A stretch of DNA of 64,000 nucleotides from assembly GCA_015698045.1 (NCBI GenBank), contig BLAL01000228.1:1105001-1169000 (forward strand). The letters run 5' to 3'. Of this stretch, positions 11,383-23,906 are shown piece by piece; the first letter of the stretch is position 1; each line of letters opens with the position of its first letter. This DNA comes from Rhizophagus clarus (lineage: Eukaryota > Glomeromycota > Glomeromycetes > Glomerales > Glomeraceae). The notes under the pieces were generated by a model that did not search any database, was not told the origin of the DNA, and worked only from the letters and a program-made list of their open reading frames with translations. The translations under genes and the position numbers were made by a program.

Positions 11383-12251
11383 AATTTTTATTTAAAATTC
11401 AAAATATATATTAACGGCTTGTTTAAAAAAAAAGCTTATGGGTACAAATTTAACTCAAAATTTTGAATTTTGTGTAAATTTATAAAGCTTATCAATTGCT
11501 TATTTTAGTAATATAATTGTTCAGATAGGTTAAATTAAATAATTTTTTCCCATTCCTTCCAAAATTGAACATACTGCGTCATAGGCGCTCTCGCTCAATG
11601 AGTCAATGAAATGTTGATCAAGTAGTGCAATTTAATTCTACCGTTTTAGCCAATCGGCGCGGCTATATAAAAAGAGAACAGTTTGTAGCTCCACGTTTTA
11701 TTGAACTTAAATGATCAGCAACCATAGAAGGGAAGCATGTGAAGAACGATATTACTTGATCGAATTATCAAACATGTATTTTCGGTTAATTTAATTTATT
11801 TTATATGATAAAGAAGTGTTTGATTGATTACTTTGATGATAAAAGTAAATTATTCTGCGCAGTGCACAAAACTGCAATTAAAGTTCATCTACCTTTTAAT
11901 CCCTATATATTTGTTAGATTACAAACCTCTTTAACTTAAATCGATAATTAAGCAAACAAGAACTCAAGCCGATATTAAAATATCGACAAAAATCATAGTA
12001 CTTTTAGTTTACACGAAACATTAGAATGTTGCATTATTTTTACGCATTCTTATACTGTAGGATTTTTTTAATGGAAATTTAGAAATAATTTAATAAACAT
12101 GATAATAATTCCACATAAATGAAATGCACTTAAAACCTATTTTAAAAAATCATAAATAGCAGAATGAATTTATTACTTGAATCATTTCATAAAGATATTC
12201 ATTGTTCAAATAAAATCAACACAATTCACTTTGTTTAGAAAGATACCGCAT
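11383..12251. other. Intergenic; upstream region of the 9877-11382 gene
   Basis: The first about 150 bp resembles the flank upstream of the 18860-20364 gene (TTGCTTATTT(T)AGTAAT..AATTGTT). A more GC-rich patch at about 11575-11700 holds a CCAAT box and a TATA-like box. No coding sequence was recognised. Confidence 0.6.
11650..11672 (+). promoter_or_regulatory. CCAAT box plus TATA-like element
   Basis: CCAAT at 11650-11654 is followed within about 10 bp by CTATATAAAA at 11663-11672, in a locally GC-richer patch. Read on the plus strand it would drive transcription away from the BTB gene, toward 12.2 kb, where no gene is seen. The inverted CCAAT (ATTGG) could instead serve the minus-strand gene whose start is 280 bp away. 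Confidence 0.45.
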
Positions 12252-13775
12252 TTATCTTCTTATTATTTGAAATACTTCGTAGTCATCCATAGAAAATCCG
12301 TCTTCGGTGTCTCTTATTTTCTTTTCATAATACTTCTTTTTACAATAAATATTATCATAATCATTATGTTCGCCAGAAGTACGTACGATAAGATCATTGC
12401 CAAAAAACGGTCCATGTGTACTCCAATAATCCACTGCATGATACATATCATCTTTTACATTAATAATATTGCTAATTATAGCATCTTTAACATTATTATT
12501 TTTAAAAGAAAAAATAAAGCTATCTTTAGTCCTACCCCAACCAGAAGATTTCCATATTGTTGGATTATATCCACCAAGAATTTCTTCTGTTCCTTTTACT
12601 TTAATGAATGTAACGGTATGAGGTACATCATTACATAGTTCATGAAATTTTTTAGGAGTAAATCCATCTCGGCTTCCTCTTAACAATAATTGAAACTTGT
12701 ACGGTAAATACATTTCTCTGATATGTGAAAATTTGCTATTAACATTATCAATACATCTTGAAATCAATGAAATAATGCTTAAGTTATTAATAATTTTTGA
12801 GTCAATAATTCCATCAATTTTAATATTCCTAGGAAGTGGAATATTATCGGTTGGTTCACTATCAGGGTCCAAATGAAAATTTAACAAATTTTCATAAAGT
12901 TGACGTTTTAAGAGTTTTTTATAAGGACGAACTTTCTGTAAGAAATCTTTGGATGATAAACTAAAAAATCTAATTAAAGATAAACAATGTTGCAAAGTAT
13001 TTTTCATTTTTTCGAAATCATCATTTGACCAAGATTTGGGATCAGGAAGAAGGTTGGAATTTTGTGCGAGACCCCATTTAAACACATGATCCCAAATTTC
13101 AACTTCTTTCATTTGTAAATCGTCCCTTTTAATAAGTTGAACCAATGATTTTTCAGGAAGTGAAGTAAAATCAAGTGATTTAAATACTTTCTCTGGAGAT
13201 TTTACCATAAAATCTGTACAAAATTGCTGAAGTTGTAATAAAGAATTTGATTGAAAGCTTGTACGATGAATAAGTTCAAAATGTTGTTCCATCCATTCAG
13301 ATTTGTTTTCAATTAAATATTTTTGTAAATAATCAACAAGTTCTTGAAGAAGAAATTCATCTGCAGCTAATATAACTTTAATTATTTCTGAATTATCTTG
13401 CCCACTCGATGGAAAAATACCACCATAAATATATCTATATTTAAAACATAAAGTTTGTTGAATATAAAAAAGTCTGTCGATGATATGATAAGTAAAATTA
13501 TTACTCGTATGTAAAACTTACTTTAAAATAATTTGAAATATTTCAGGTGACATATTTGATAACTTAAGGTGAACCAAAGCATTATCTTTATTCTTTTTGT
13601 TAGAAGTCAAAGCTCTTCGAAGATATGGAGAACGACAACATAGAATACTCTTATGGGCACGAAAGATTTTTACATTAGGGTCTTCACCAACTTCAACAGT
13701 AATATCATGATATTCATCATCATCTAATAATTCGATGTAATTTTCACTTAATTTCGAAAAAAATTGGGCAGACAT
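12252..13775 (-). CDS. BTB-BACK-TLDc protein (478 aa, 2 exons)
   Basis: Exons are 13775-13522 and 13434-12252, with an 87-bp intron at the same site and phase as in the two sister genes. The start MSAQFFSKLSENYIELL is set by homology; an upstream in-frame extension to 13823 is not supported by the family. Domains are BTB (about 1-115), BACK (about 125-235, EWMEQHFELIHRT, WDHVFKWGLAQ) and TLDc (about 300-478, SRDGFTPKKFHELC, KGTEEILGGYNPTIW, FQIIRR). It differs from the other two intact copies in the linker before TLDc (SKIINNLSIISLISRCID). It shares the HTV..GWG variants with the pseudogene at 8262-8831, so those two are sisters. Function is as for other BTB-TLDc proteins: adaptor-like, target unknown. 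Confidence 0.95.
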
Positions 13776-16184
13776 TTTTATTTTAAAAAAAAAGAAAGGT
13801 TCAAGTATGCAAAAAAAGGTCATTATTTATAGTTAAATGTTGTACAATAAATAGGGTTCCGAACTATAAAGGGTCAGATCCTCAGATGACATATAGACTT
13901 TCCTTTTTGGATAATGCAGGCTTCATAATGCCGTCCTGTTCAGTGATTTCGGAACAAAAAATTTATTATTGTCATCTTTTTCGTATTTCTCTTGACAAGA
14001 TGTGTTCTTTGCTCGAATTCTACAGCAGTCATCAAGAATTATATGCCAGAGCCATGTTGTGACGAAGCTAAAATAAAATCAAAGCTTTTCGATATCGATG
14101 AACCCTTCAAAACTTAGATTTGAAATTCATATTCTTCATAAGTAAATCAAACAAGGCGATTAATGATAAAAAATTTTTTCCGCAAAATCTATAAAGTTCT
14201 GCCAATAAAATGGTTTATCACATATAAAGTTTGATTTAATAATTTTTGTTTTGCTTATCATAAGAATAGCATTATCGAAACTTATTGCTCTGGTTAATTT
14301 TCTTAAAGAGTTAAATTCTGAACCTATATATAATTACTTGAGGTCAAACATAAGTCCTTGGTTAATAGTATGAGCGAAATCTGAGATCTAGAAAATGATT
14401 CTGAAACTTGACGAGGTCAATATTTTCAGACCACAATTTTGAACTTGTCGAAATTTCTGATAGTTTTAAAACTCTCAACTGATCAGACCCTCTTATCAAT
14501 ATTTTTTTTGTTCAATTTATATAATGTAAGTATAAATTTAATAAGATTTAATAAGTCAGATAATTTGTATATAACGATAAATTTTAAATGATTAAGAAAT
14601 AAAAGTAGAATTTACTGTACAATTGCTAAATACTAATGTGATGAGTGAGTGTCCTTTAATTATCTAGGAAAAAACTAAACATACAGTACATAGAAGGAGT
14701 AAATTTTATATTCATCGCAGAAATTGATGAAAAAATATTTATTTATTTATATTTATTCCTGAAACTGCCAAATAGCAATTCTATCTAAAAAAATTTTTAG
14801 TTACTTTTAACTATCTTTAGAATAAATCAATTCTCTATTCACAAAATAAGAAGTAAAAAATTTAGAACGGGAGGGCGTGAACCATATGTCAAATTTCCTA
14901 GCCTTAAACCTACTCACCAACGTAACTTTTGTTGATTCTGACTTTTCTTCAATTTATACGCGTGGGACACTCAGCACAATTAAATATCGTAAGTTATTAT
15001 TATTGTAAATATTTAATATCTCTAATTGAAAATAAATGATGTTTGCTAGATTTCACAAACTTTCAGCTTTAATGTTCGCTAAATTTAAAGTTCGATAGAA
15101 GCTAATTTATAAACTAACGAATACATTTTAATAAACGAAGAATCAAGAATGAACATAAGTTACTTTGTAAATTTTAACACAGATATTATGCAAAATAACT
15201 AGAATCTATTACTGTCAATCAATCATCTCTTTACCATGTAAAGTAAAATTTATAGAACTAGTATGATGCAATCAATGATAGAACGGGTCGAATATACACA
15301 TTGAACCTTCACTAACTTGACAAAAACGAAAATATAATATTTGTCTTTAATAGTGCTTCTCTGGCTTAATTCTGTTCATATAAAGTATAAATTATTGTTA
15401 ATTTTAATTTAGCAGGGGAAAACTTATTAAAGTCCAAGGCTAAGTATAAAACCTAAATCCGGAAACAGTAATTTATCTGTTTTATTTACATTAATGAAAA
15501 AAAAGAAAAATAATAATATGTTTAATGGCCCATTCATTCATCCGTATATTTCGGAATGGAAATGAAATGGAACTACAATTAGCCGTTATTATTTCAAATG
15601 GATGAACACACAAATTCTAATCTGTACGCCAAACATTTAAATTTTAGCTGGTTATCCGTAATTTTACTATCCGTAACGTGAAATTTGGATGCTAAGCCAT
15701 TGCTAAGCCATTGCTAAGCCAAGTTCAGATGATCAACATCAATTAAGGAGTGAAACCATTTAAAAAACCCACAATTTCTTTTTTCCTTCACCTAAAATAC
15801 GCTAACGCAATTTCAACAAAAATTTGAAAAAAAAATTTTATATGCTGTACTTATAATCAACCACATAGATTTAAATCATGTCACCTTATTAAGCATTTTT
15901 AAAAATTCAATCACTTTATTTGATTTATTCATATATTATCTATTACCCCTGACTAAAAGTAATCACTTTATAATTTGAAAATTTCTGAAGCTAGATAGAA
16001 ACTTACTACTATTTTGGAAACAGATTTTAAATTAATCCCCCAAAAATGGTAACAAGAAGAGAAGATGTTACACTCAAAGGCATTCTTCAAATTTTATATA
16101 AATAACTTAGATTTACTGAAAAAAATTCCTTTACACATATTTAATTGACATAATTGAATATACAATTAATTTTTATTTATTATC
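13776..16184. other. Intergenic, AT-rich
   Basis: The first about 350 bp repeats the upstream flank of the pseudogene. At about 15690-15722 TTGCTAAGCCA is repeated three times in tandem. Otherwise no gene or RNA was recognised. Confidence 0.5.
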
Positions 16185-16229
16185 CTACATAGAATAATGT
16201 ATAATACTATTCGTATAGTTCTTTTCACA

Positions 16230-16372
16230 TATAGACAACATATTCATCTCGCTGGATGGTCTGAGGAAGAACGGTTGGCTGATCGCCAGATCATCATTAA
16301 AAAAACATAAATGCCCATCTCGAAACAATCGAGCGAAGGTAATGGGAGACTGGGCTTCCTTGGTGTGCATTC
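16230..16372. other. GC-richer patch of unknown origin
   Basis: About 140 bp stands out from its AT-rich surroundings, with text such as GCTGGATGGTCTGAGGAAGA. A minus-strand frame (16370-16185) reads through it with 61 codons, but I recognise no domain. It may be a fragment of a repeat or a decayed exon. Confidence 0.35.
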
Positions 16373-16889
16373 ATTTCACGCTACTCATGAAATTATTATA
16401 GCAAAGTACCATTAGAGGGCAAATTATTTGTTCCAAATTGTGGTTTTACACACAAAATAATAATTGTTCGGATATACTAAAATGCTGCATCTTTTATAAA
16501 AATACAATATTCTATACATCAGGCGTACTCTTATCTTTTAATTATATTTACAGTATTTTATTGTTTAATTTATATTATTTTTGGTATCATGATATATCTA
16601 CAATTTAATCATAACATTGGATGTTATATTTATATAATTCATATTTATTATAGACATTTGCTCAAAGTTGCAACACTAATTGAAGAAAATTAAAGTCTGA
16701 AAGGGATTATTCAAAATCTTCACTTGTGTCTTCATACTGCTGATTGTTGCCAAGATTATTGGCCATTATATTCTTTCTGGTGTTTTTCCTTTGAAAGAAA
16801 GAATAAAATAGAATTTTAGATAGGCTATTTCATCAGCTAATCAAAACAATCAAGTTGAATTGTATCCTGGAAACATTTTTCAGGCCATC

Positions 16890-17188
16890 TTTTTATAGTG
16901 GCTTTTAAAAGCAAATTTCATCCTATAAACAACGACAGTGTATGGATTCACAGATGGATTGAAAATGACTGCTTGAGGCAATCACTAATAACGTTCAGCG
17001 AGACAATTCGTAAATACATGGCAAATTATGAAGTTTTAAGCTTTTACACGGATGGATCACTTCAGCTGCGTTCAACCAGTTATCAAGGGTATCTTTTGAA
17101 TGCCGGTTTCAAAACAATTAAGATAATACCAAGGCATTCAACTGTAGAAATAAAAAAAGAGAACCCATTTAATGAAGAAAATATTTGA
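16890..17188 (+). mobile_element. Retroelement RNase H-like fossil fragment
   Basis: An open stretch contains SFYTDGSLQLRS, which looks like the first catalytic block of retroelement RNase H domains. No reverse transcriptase or ends were recognised around it, so the parent (LINE or LTR type) is not determined. It is an old, broken fragment inside the spacer between two BTB genes. Confidence 0.45.
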
Positions 17189-18019
17189 TGAGAATGATAT
17201 TCAATCCTTCATTAAAGATCAGAAACAAATGTTCGCGCCATCCTGACCAATTTCAATATTTTTTGGAACAAATTCTACAAGAAACTGAAAAGTTACCTAT
17301 ATTTAGAAATAATTTTTTCCCTTTTATTTTAAAATTATTCTAACATATTTTCCTATAGCGACATTGTTTAATAAAGATCAAGAAGAACGAAATGCCTTAT
17401 CAACTCAATTATTTACTTCTTATTAAACAAGTCAATTGATTCAATTGTTGGAAAACTAATCATATTTATTTAAACTGTAATAATAAAAAAAAGAGACCCA
17501 TTCAGTAAGGATATATTTCTGAAGAAGTCATTGTTAAAAAGATTTAAGACGAGAGCTAATATAAATGAAGGGGATATATTGATGAAGATATGAGCATTAA
17601 TATTTGTTACATAGTGGTATTGAATATTATAAAATACTTGTATCTCAATAGTGGATTATATATTCTGGAATCCAAAAGAATTGATTTTATCTACATGGGA
17701 CTCAACAAGGTAAATTTTATATTCACTACTGTAATTATTGAAAATTAATAGAATGGTTATTTACCTACTAATAAATCATTTATTTTTATTTTAGCAACAC
17801 AGAAGGATATATATAAAAATAAACTAATGTTCAAGAAAATTAAAAAGAGGCTCTAAAATTTTTAACGTTATTTAAAAAAAATGTCAATTTTTGCCATGAA
17901 TAACACTGTGACAAATGTTGCATTTAACAGTAATATTTATTAAAAAAATTTTAACGGATTTGAACTAATTAAATTAAACAAAGACATTGGACAAATCCTC
18001 TTTTAAATATTTCAAGTCA

Positions 18020-18272
18020 AAATATTCAAAGTCAAGGACAGAATCCTTGATTGGATGAATCATTTAAATCCTCAGGAGCAGTCAATATTTGAATTGGTAG
18101 CTAAAGCAAAAGAATATTTTGATCGAAATGTTGAACCAAGAGAAACTTACCTAGTGGATTTTCCAGAATTCAAAGGAGGAAACCAAGATCCTATTGAATG
18201 ATTAGAAGCTTTTGAACGAGCATATGATGCTAATAAAGTACCAGATAATAGAAAGGTTCTTATCAAAGTGGT
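18020..18272 (+). mobile_element. LTR-retrotransposon Gag-like fossil fragment
   Basis: Short stretches such as RNVEPRETYLVDFPEFKGG and LEAFERAYDANKV resemble the capsid-region Gag of Ty3/Gypsy-type elements in fungi. No LTRs, protease or polymerase were seen next to it. It is a broken remnant only, old enough that little else is recognisable. Confidence 0.5.
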
Positions 18273-18859
18273 AAATTATAATAATAATAATTTATAAACC
18301 AATTTATAATGATAATTGAATAATAAGTTACGTTCTAAATAACAATTTATTCTTTTAATCCATGATAATTAATAATTTAAATTAATTTAAAACCATGTGC
18401 CATTTGCCAATGATGAATTATATAAACCTATACATTTCAGGAAATCACATTACATTTGATTGGTGTTATCGATATAATTAAAAGAAATTCTACATATTAG
18501 CCATCTATTTGGTATATGTATTTGTAGTCCGTCTTTCTATTTAACTTACTTAGAACTATCGGTAACTAGTATTGACATCAATATTGACATCAATTTACCG
18601 ATATCAATTATCTTATCTAACTTAATGATTTTAAAAAAATTATTACTGGAAATCCTGAAAAAATATCGAGTATGGTGGTAATGATACAATGCAACAAGTG
18701 AATTATCTTTTATACCAAATTTGTTTGTGCTATAAATACACCCATTATTCATAGAATTTTTTACTTTAATCGGTATGATTTATTTATAAAAAATAAAATT
18801 TGACCATTACATACTCATTTCTTATATTAGGTGTAAACGTCATACAAATATTTCTAAAA

Positions 18860-20364
18860 CTATCTCTTTGTAATTTGAAATACTTCATAATCTTCCATAT
18901 AAAATCCACCTTCAGATTCTCTTATTTTCTTTTCATAATTACATTTTTTATAAGAAATATATTGACAATCATAACTAGAAAATATAGAAATATCACCAAA
19001 ATATAGGCCGTTATAGCCATAACATAATGCATTATCTATATTTTCTATATTACTAATTATCGCACTCTTAGCATTATTATTTTTAATAGAAAAAATAAAA
19101 CAATCCTTGTTTTTAATCCAAACACCTGAAGATTCCCATTTCAAAGGATTATAACCACCAAGAATTTCTTCTGTTCCTTTTACTTTAATAAATGTGACGG
19201 TATAAGGTTTACCACTACATAATTCGTTAAATTTTTTAGGAGAAAATCCATCTCGACTTCCTCTTAATAATAATTTAAATTTATACGGTAAATATAATTC
19301 TCTTAAATAATCAAACTTATTATTAATGACCATTTTATCAATCCGTCTTGAAATTATTGAAATAATATTTAAATTTTTGACAATTTTTGAATCAATAATT
19401 CCATCAATTTTAATATTTCTAGGAAGTGAAATATTGTCAGCTGGTTCACTATCAGGATTCAAGTGAGAATTTAATAAATTTTCATAATATTGACGTTTTA
19501 ATAGATTTTTATAAGGATGAACTTTTTGCAAGAAATCTTTGGATGATAAACTAAAAAATCTAATTAAGGGTAAGGAATGTTGTAAAGTATTTTCCATCGT
19601 TTTAAAATCGTTATCCGACCAGGTATTAGGATCTGAATTAATTGTAGGATTTTGTGCGAGACCCCATTTTAACACATGTTCCCAAATCTCAATTTCTTTC
19701 ATCTGTAAATCATCCCTCTTAATAAGTTGAACTAAAGATTTTTCAGGAAGTGAAGTGAAATCAAGTGATTTAAAAATTTTCTCTGGAGTTTTAACCATAA
19801 AATCTGTACAAAATTGTTGAAGCTTTACCAAAGAATTAGATTGAAAGCTTGTTCGATGAACTAATTCAAAATGTTGTTCCATCCATTCGGATTTATTTTC
19901 GATCAAATATGTTTGTAAATAATCGATTAATTCTTGAAGAAGTAATTCATCAGCAGCCAATAAAATTTTAAAAATTTCCGAATTATTTTGCTCATTTAAT
20001 GGGAGAATACCACCATAAATATATCTACATTAATATGAATTTGAATATTAGAAAATTTTCTTTAATAGGACTGTTATAATATTTAAATCGTTTGTATATA
20101 AACTTACTTAAGAATAATTTGAAATACTTCAGGTGATACATTTGATAACTTAATATGATTTAAAACGTTATCCTTGTTATTTTTATTAGAAGTTAATAAC
20201 GCTCGTCGTAAATATGGAGAACGATAACATAAAATATTCTTATGTGCACGAAGGATTTTTACATTAGGATCTTCACCAACTTCAAGTGTAATATCATAGT
20301 ATTCATTGTCTTCCAATAATTCAATATAGTTTTGACTTAATTTCGAAAGAAATTGTGTTGACAT
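18860..20364 (-). CDS. BTB-BACK-TLDc protein (473 aa, 2 exons)
   Basis: Exons are 20364-20108 and 20024-18860, with an 83-bp intron (GTAAGT..TAG) at the conserved position. The start MSTQFLSKLSQNYIELLEDN is nearly identical to the 9877-11382 gene, as are the linker ISRRIDKMVINNKFD and LRELYLPYKF. These two are sisters. Domains are BTB (about 1-116, with YRSPYLRRALLTSN), BACK (about 126-236, EWMEQHFELVHRT, WEHVLKWGLAQ) and TLDc (about 300-473, GSRDGFSPKKFNELC, KGTEEILGGY, VFQITKR). The TLDc middle is a few residues shorter than in the sister. All domains are complete, so it should be functional. It lies 5.1 kb from the previous BTB gene, the gap being enlarged by retroelement fossils. Confidence 0.95.
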
Positions 20365-20821
20365 AATTTTCGTTTTGTTTTTTTTTTAATTTATTAATAA
20401 CGGATTTGAAGGTGTCAACTCAAAATACAATTTAATGTTAATAATATTTGCGCAAATTTATAGTTGTTTGCTTATTTAGTAATGCAATTGTTTCAGAAAT
20501 GGCTAAATTAAATTATTTAAATATTTGTAGCGTAATTCTTACCAAATAAAATTTCACTGCGCCATAATCTAATACGAAATAATGGCTGTATCAAATGATT
20601 CTGCAAATCAACCATTCAAATGATCCAAATAACATACTAAAACGGATAACTTAAAGTTTATCATGCACAATCGCATCGGAAAGTAATGCTCGATTGATTA
20701 TGTTTATAAAGTTTCATTTTTTATGGTAAATCTCCACTTATAAAATGTCTTACAATATTTTGTATGATTAAATATACTAAGAATATTAAATATACTAGGC
20801 AACGGTTTCAGAACCGTTGTT
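20365..20821. other. Upstream flank of the BTB-TLDc gene
   Basis: AT-rich, with a block at about 20460-20510 similar to the flank of the sister gene at about 11485-11535. No coding sequence was seen. Confidence 0.5.
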
Positions 20822-20822
20822 A

Positions 20823-20949
20823 AGTCCGGAGCACAAGTGTGACTAAATGAACCAATCACGCATCGACTCAATTTTTGAGCGGGCGGACAGACGGATATTT
20901 TGTGTGACCTTTGCATAGAAATATATAGTCCTTCGTTACACTCCGGACT
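20823..20949. repeat. Short inverted-repeat element, 127 bp
   Basis: AGTCCGGAG at 20823-20831 and CTCCGGACT at 20941-20949 are perfect inverted 9-mers. A looser TGTGAC/GTTACA match lies next to them. The interior is GC-richer than its surroundings. It could be a small MITE; no clear target duplication. A 116-codon minus frame (21054-20704) crosses it without recognisable domains. Confidence 0.45.
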
Positions 20950-21470
20950 AACTAAGAATAATATATAGTAAAAGAAGCCGAAAATCGGTAATATTACAAC
21001 TGCTGATTTGCCAGCAAATTTATCAGACTTAAACCGAGTACATTCAGAAACCATTTGGTATAAAGGTCCAAGAACTGTAAGTAGGAGAACTTAAAGCTGT
21101 ACTAAAGGAAAGACATTTTAGATAGATTTGTTTTTTGTGAAGGTTGCCGTTTTGGCGTTATGAAATTTGATGTAACATGAGAATTGAGAAGTAAGTTAGA
21201 TATAATTTTTTATTAATATAGTTATCGTTCAGCCTAATAAGTTCAAGCAGATTTTCATAGACCGATATTTTTGTTAAGTATAAAAATATTGCATGATTTA
21301 TATAATTGATATGATAAAATGGAGTAAAAAAATATATCAATGAAAATTTTTACAGGAAAGTATATATAAAACTTATAAAGTGAGTTAAAAATAATAAAAA
21401 TTAAATATACAAAGTTTATTTATAATGGTTTATTTATTATTAATTAATGCATGATCAGAATGATCACTTT

Positions 21471-21593
21471 TATTGGATGTATGGTTATATCGGTCACAAG
21501 ACCCTTCATTGATTGGTGAAAATGGTCATTACGTAGCCCATTTTCATCCAATCATTCGGTCCTGTGACCGATATAGCTACTCCCCATCCAATA
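21471..21593. mobile_element. Foldback element (MITE-like), 123 bp
   Basis: Ends TATTGGATG / CATCCAATA match perfectly. Farther in, ATATCGGTCACA pairs with TGTGACCGATAT, and GATTGG..GAAAATGG pairs with CCATTTTC..CCAATC. The whole unit can fold into one long hairpin with a small loop near 21530. There is no coding capacity. Confidence 0.75.
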
Positions 21594-23450
21594 ATTTTTT
21601 TTATTTTTGTCTCATTTTCAAATCGGGCTTTACTTTCTGTACATAACCGAAAATGATTATTTTTCAACTGTTATTAATATTGGATAATAATAATGTTCCC
21701 AAATTTTTTATGGGTACGATTGTTGTCAATCAAGTGTTTAATTATTTTATTTTTAATTTGTGTTCTAACTTACATTCCTCTCCCGTTGATTGATTCAGAA
21801 CCCGAAATTTGAGTAAGTAGCTATGATCTTTTATCAATCATAACGGATACTCGATCGGAAAACATGATATTATACAGTATATGAAACCTCGTTCCTAAGC
21901 GATAGATGTGTAGTTCTTCGTTTAATTTATTTATTAACGCTATAGTCCTCCCTAAATAAAATATTTGATAAAAGTGGTTGGACTTGGGAAAGTAATAGAC
22001 ATATTATTTAAATAGCATGAATGACACGTACAGTTGCTCTAAGACCACTATCTATTATGAATGCTAAAACACTTTTAAATAATTACCTCTTTTTGTCCTA
22101 TTTTTCTGTTTTTTTTTCTTGGTTCCAGTGTTATGATATATTTCGAGAATTTAAAATTAAAACGGGCGTCTTTATACGCTCTATCTAGTTCGTACAAGTT
22201 TCTCGCTCTTACTCGCTAGTACTTTACAAAAATCCTCTATTTAAGCCGAATTGAAACAAATAAATACATCCTTCAGAATTTCAGTCATGATTTTACACAC
22301 AAGATCCAGGGTTGTCAACGTCCTAATGCTTTGTTTACATAAATTCCACTGCAAAACCTGCTTTGAACCAAAATTTAAAATTATCAGAAAGATTACTTTA
22401 TTCTCTAATGATATAGAATTTCCAAATTTATTTATTTTTTTAAAAAAAAAATTTCAATACAAATACATTTGACATTTAGCAATAAAAGGAATTGACAAAC
22501 TATGAACAATTATTAAATATAAAAGCAGAGCATAACTAAAGATCTATATACAAATATAATAAGATATTAATTTTTAAAAATAATATTAAAGAATCTGCAG
22601 TAGAATATAAATATATCACGTCACTCCCTATCATATTCATCAACTAAAACAAATACAACATTATTGATGAAAAGTTTTGTATATTTATTTGCCTGGCCCC
22701 TCCGATTCAAGACCATCATATGCTAATAATGAGCCTGTTGTTTGCCGAAGTTCAATAACTTAAGACCATTAACTTAAGACCATTAACGAGCCTCTGGTTG
22801 TACAATTGAATCGATATAAGATCATTGTATATAAAAATAACCAACTATGGTTGCCAAGTCGACGTCTAACAAATCATTAAACACATTTTCTTGTAAAAAA
22901 AATATGTGGTGACAACTCTTTATATATCAAAAAAGTTCTATTGTTATTATATGTTGATAAATAATGACTGTATTTCATTATGTCAACTTCTTAAATACAG
23001 ATGCAATAGAAAAGAGTAATAATCACAACATGAGGCAGATTTGAGGGCAGATTATGAAAAAACTCAAACCATCTTGGTATTAAAATTAAATTACTTATAT
23101 TTTTGTCTTTGAAATTTAAGATTATAACTGAAAAAAAAATAAAATTATTTATTGGGATAATTTCGATCAGGTTGAAACCAGTCATGTAAATCGAATTAGA
23201 GTTATCATATTTTATATTTATCTGCCATGATAAAGTTTATGACTAACAAATTCTAATGAAAGTTATTGGACATTAATATTATAACTGATTTAGAAATTAG
23301 TTCTAGATCAATTAAAATTTAATTTAATGAAATAATGTAATTGCTTTTTAATTATGTTTATTTAGTTAATGGTATTTCTAGTATTTCACAGAAGGATCAA
23401 TTAATATAAGTTTTTGAATTACTATTAAATAAATGCAAGATTTTTTTGTA
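21594..23450. other. Gene-poor AT-rich spacer
   Basis: No gene or RNA was recognised. A 15-bp direct duplication (AACTTAAGACCATT) lies near 22758-22787. Confidence 0.5.
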
Positions 23451-23755
23451 TCAAGCTCATTTCTATTTAATTATTAAAAAATGTTTCAAGTTCATTCCTA
23501 TTTAATTATTAAATAAATGTTTAAGTTCATTCCTACTTAACTATTAAATAATATTTCAAGCTCATTCCTATTTAACTATTAAATAAATATTTCAAGCTCA
23601 TTCCTATTTAATTATTAAATAAATGTTTCAAGCTCATTCCTATTTAATTATTAAATAAATATTTCAAGCTCATTCCTATTTAATTATTAAATAAATGTTT
23701 CAAGCTCATTCCTATTTAATTATTAAATAAATGTTTCAAGCTCATTCCTATTTAA
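23451..23755. repeat. 36-bp minisatellite, about 8 copies
   Basis: The unit TTTCAAGCTCATTCC then TATTTAATTATTAAATAAAT(G) repeats about eight times, with the first copies most diverged and the later ones nearly identical. It is non-coding. Confidence 0.93.
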
Positions 23756-23800
23756 ATCTATTTATATTCAACTCTATTTATAATAAAAGGTGAATCTATG

Positions 23801-23906
23801 ATCATTGTTGTTTCTAATGAATATCAAAATATATATATCATTGTTGTTTCTAATGAATATCAAAATATATATATCATTGTTGTTTCTAATGAATATCAAA
23901 ATAAAA
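23801..23906. repeat. Second 36-bp minisatellite, 3 copies
   Basis: The unit TCATTGTTGTTTCTAATGAA then TATCAAAATATATATA is present three times, almost identical. It starts 45 bp after the first minisatellite and shares its period but not its sequence. Confidence 0.9.

Noticed and set aside
13776-13823. Upstream start for the third BTB gene
   Set aside because: The extra residues (Phe-rich) are absent from both sister genes, which start at the equivalent of 13775.
20704-21054. 116-codon minus-strand frame as a gene
   Set aside because: No domain, it crosses a small inverted-repeat element, and there is no splice or start context to support it.
23451-23906. CRISPR-like array
   Set aside because: The 36-bp units are contiguous with no spacers, in a eukaryotic contig; they are plain minisatellites.
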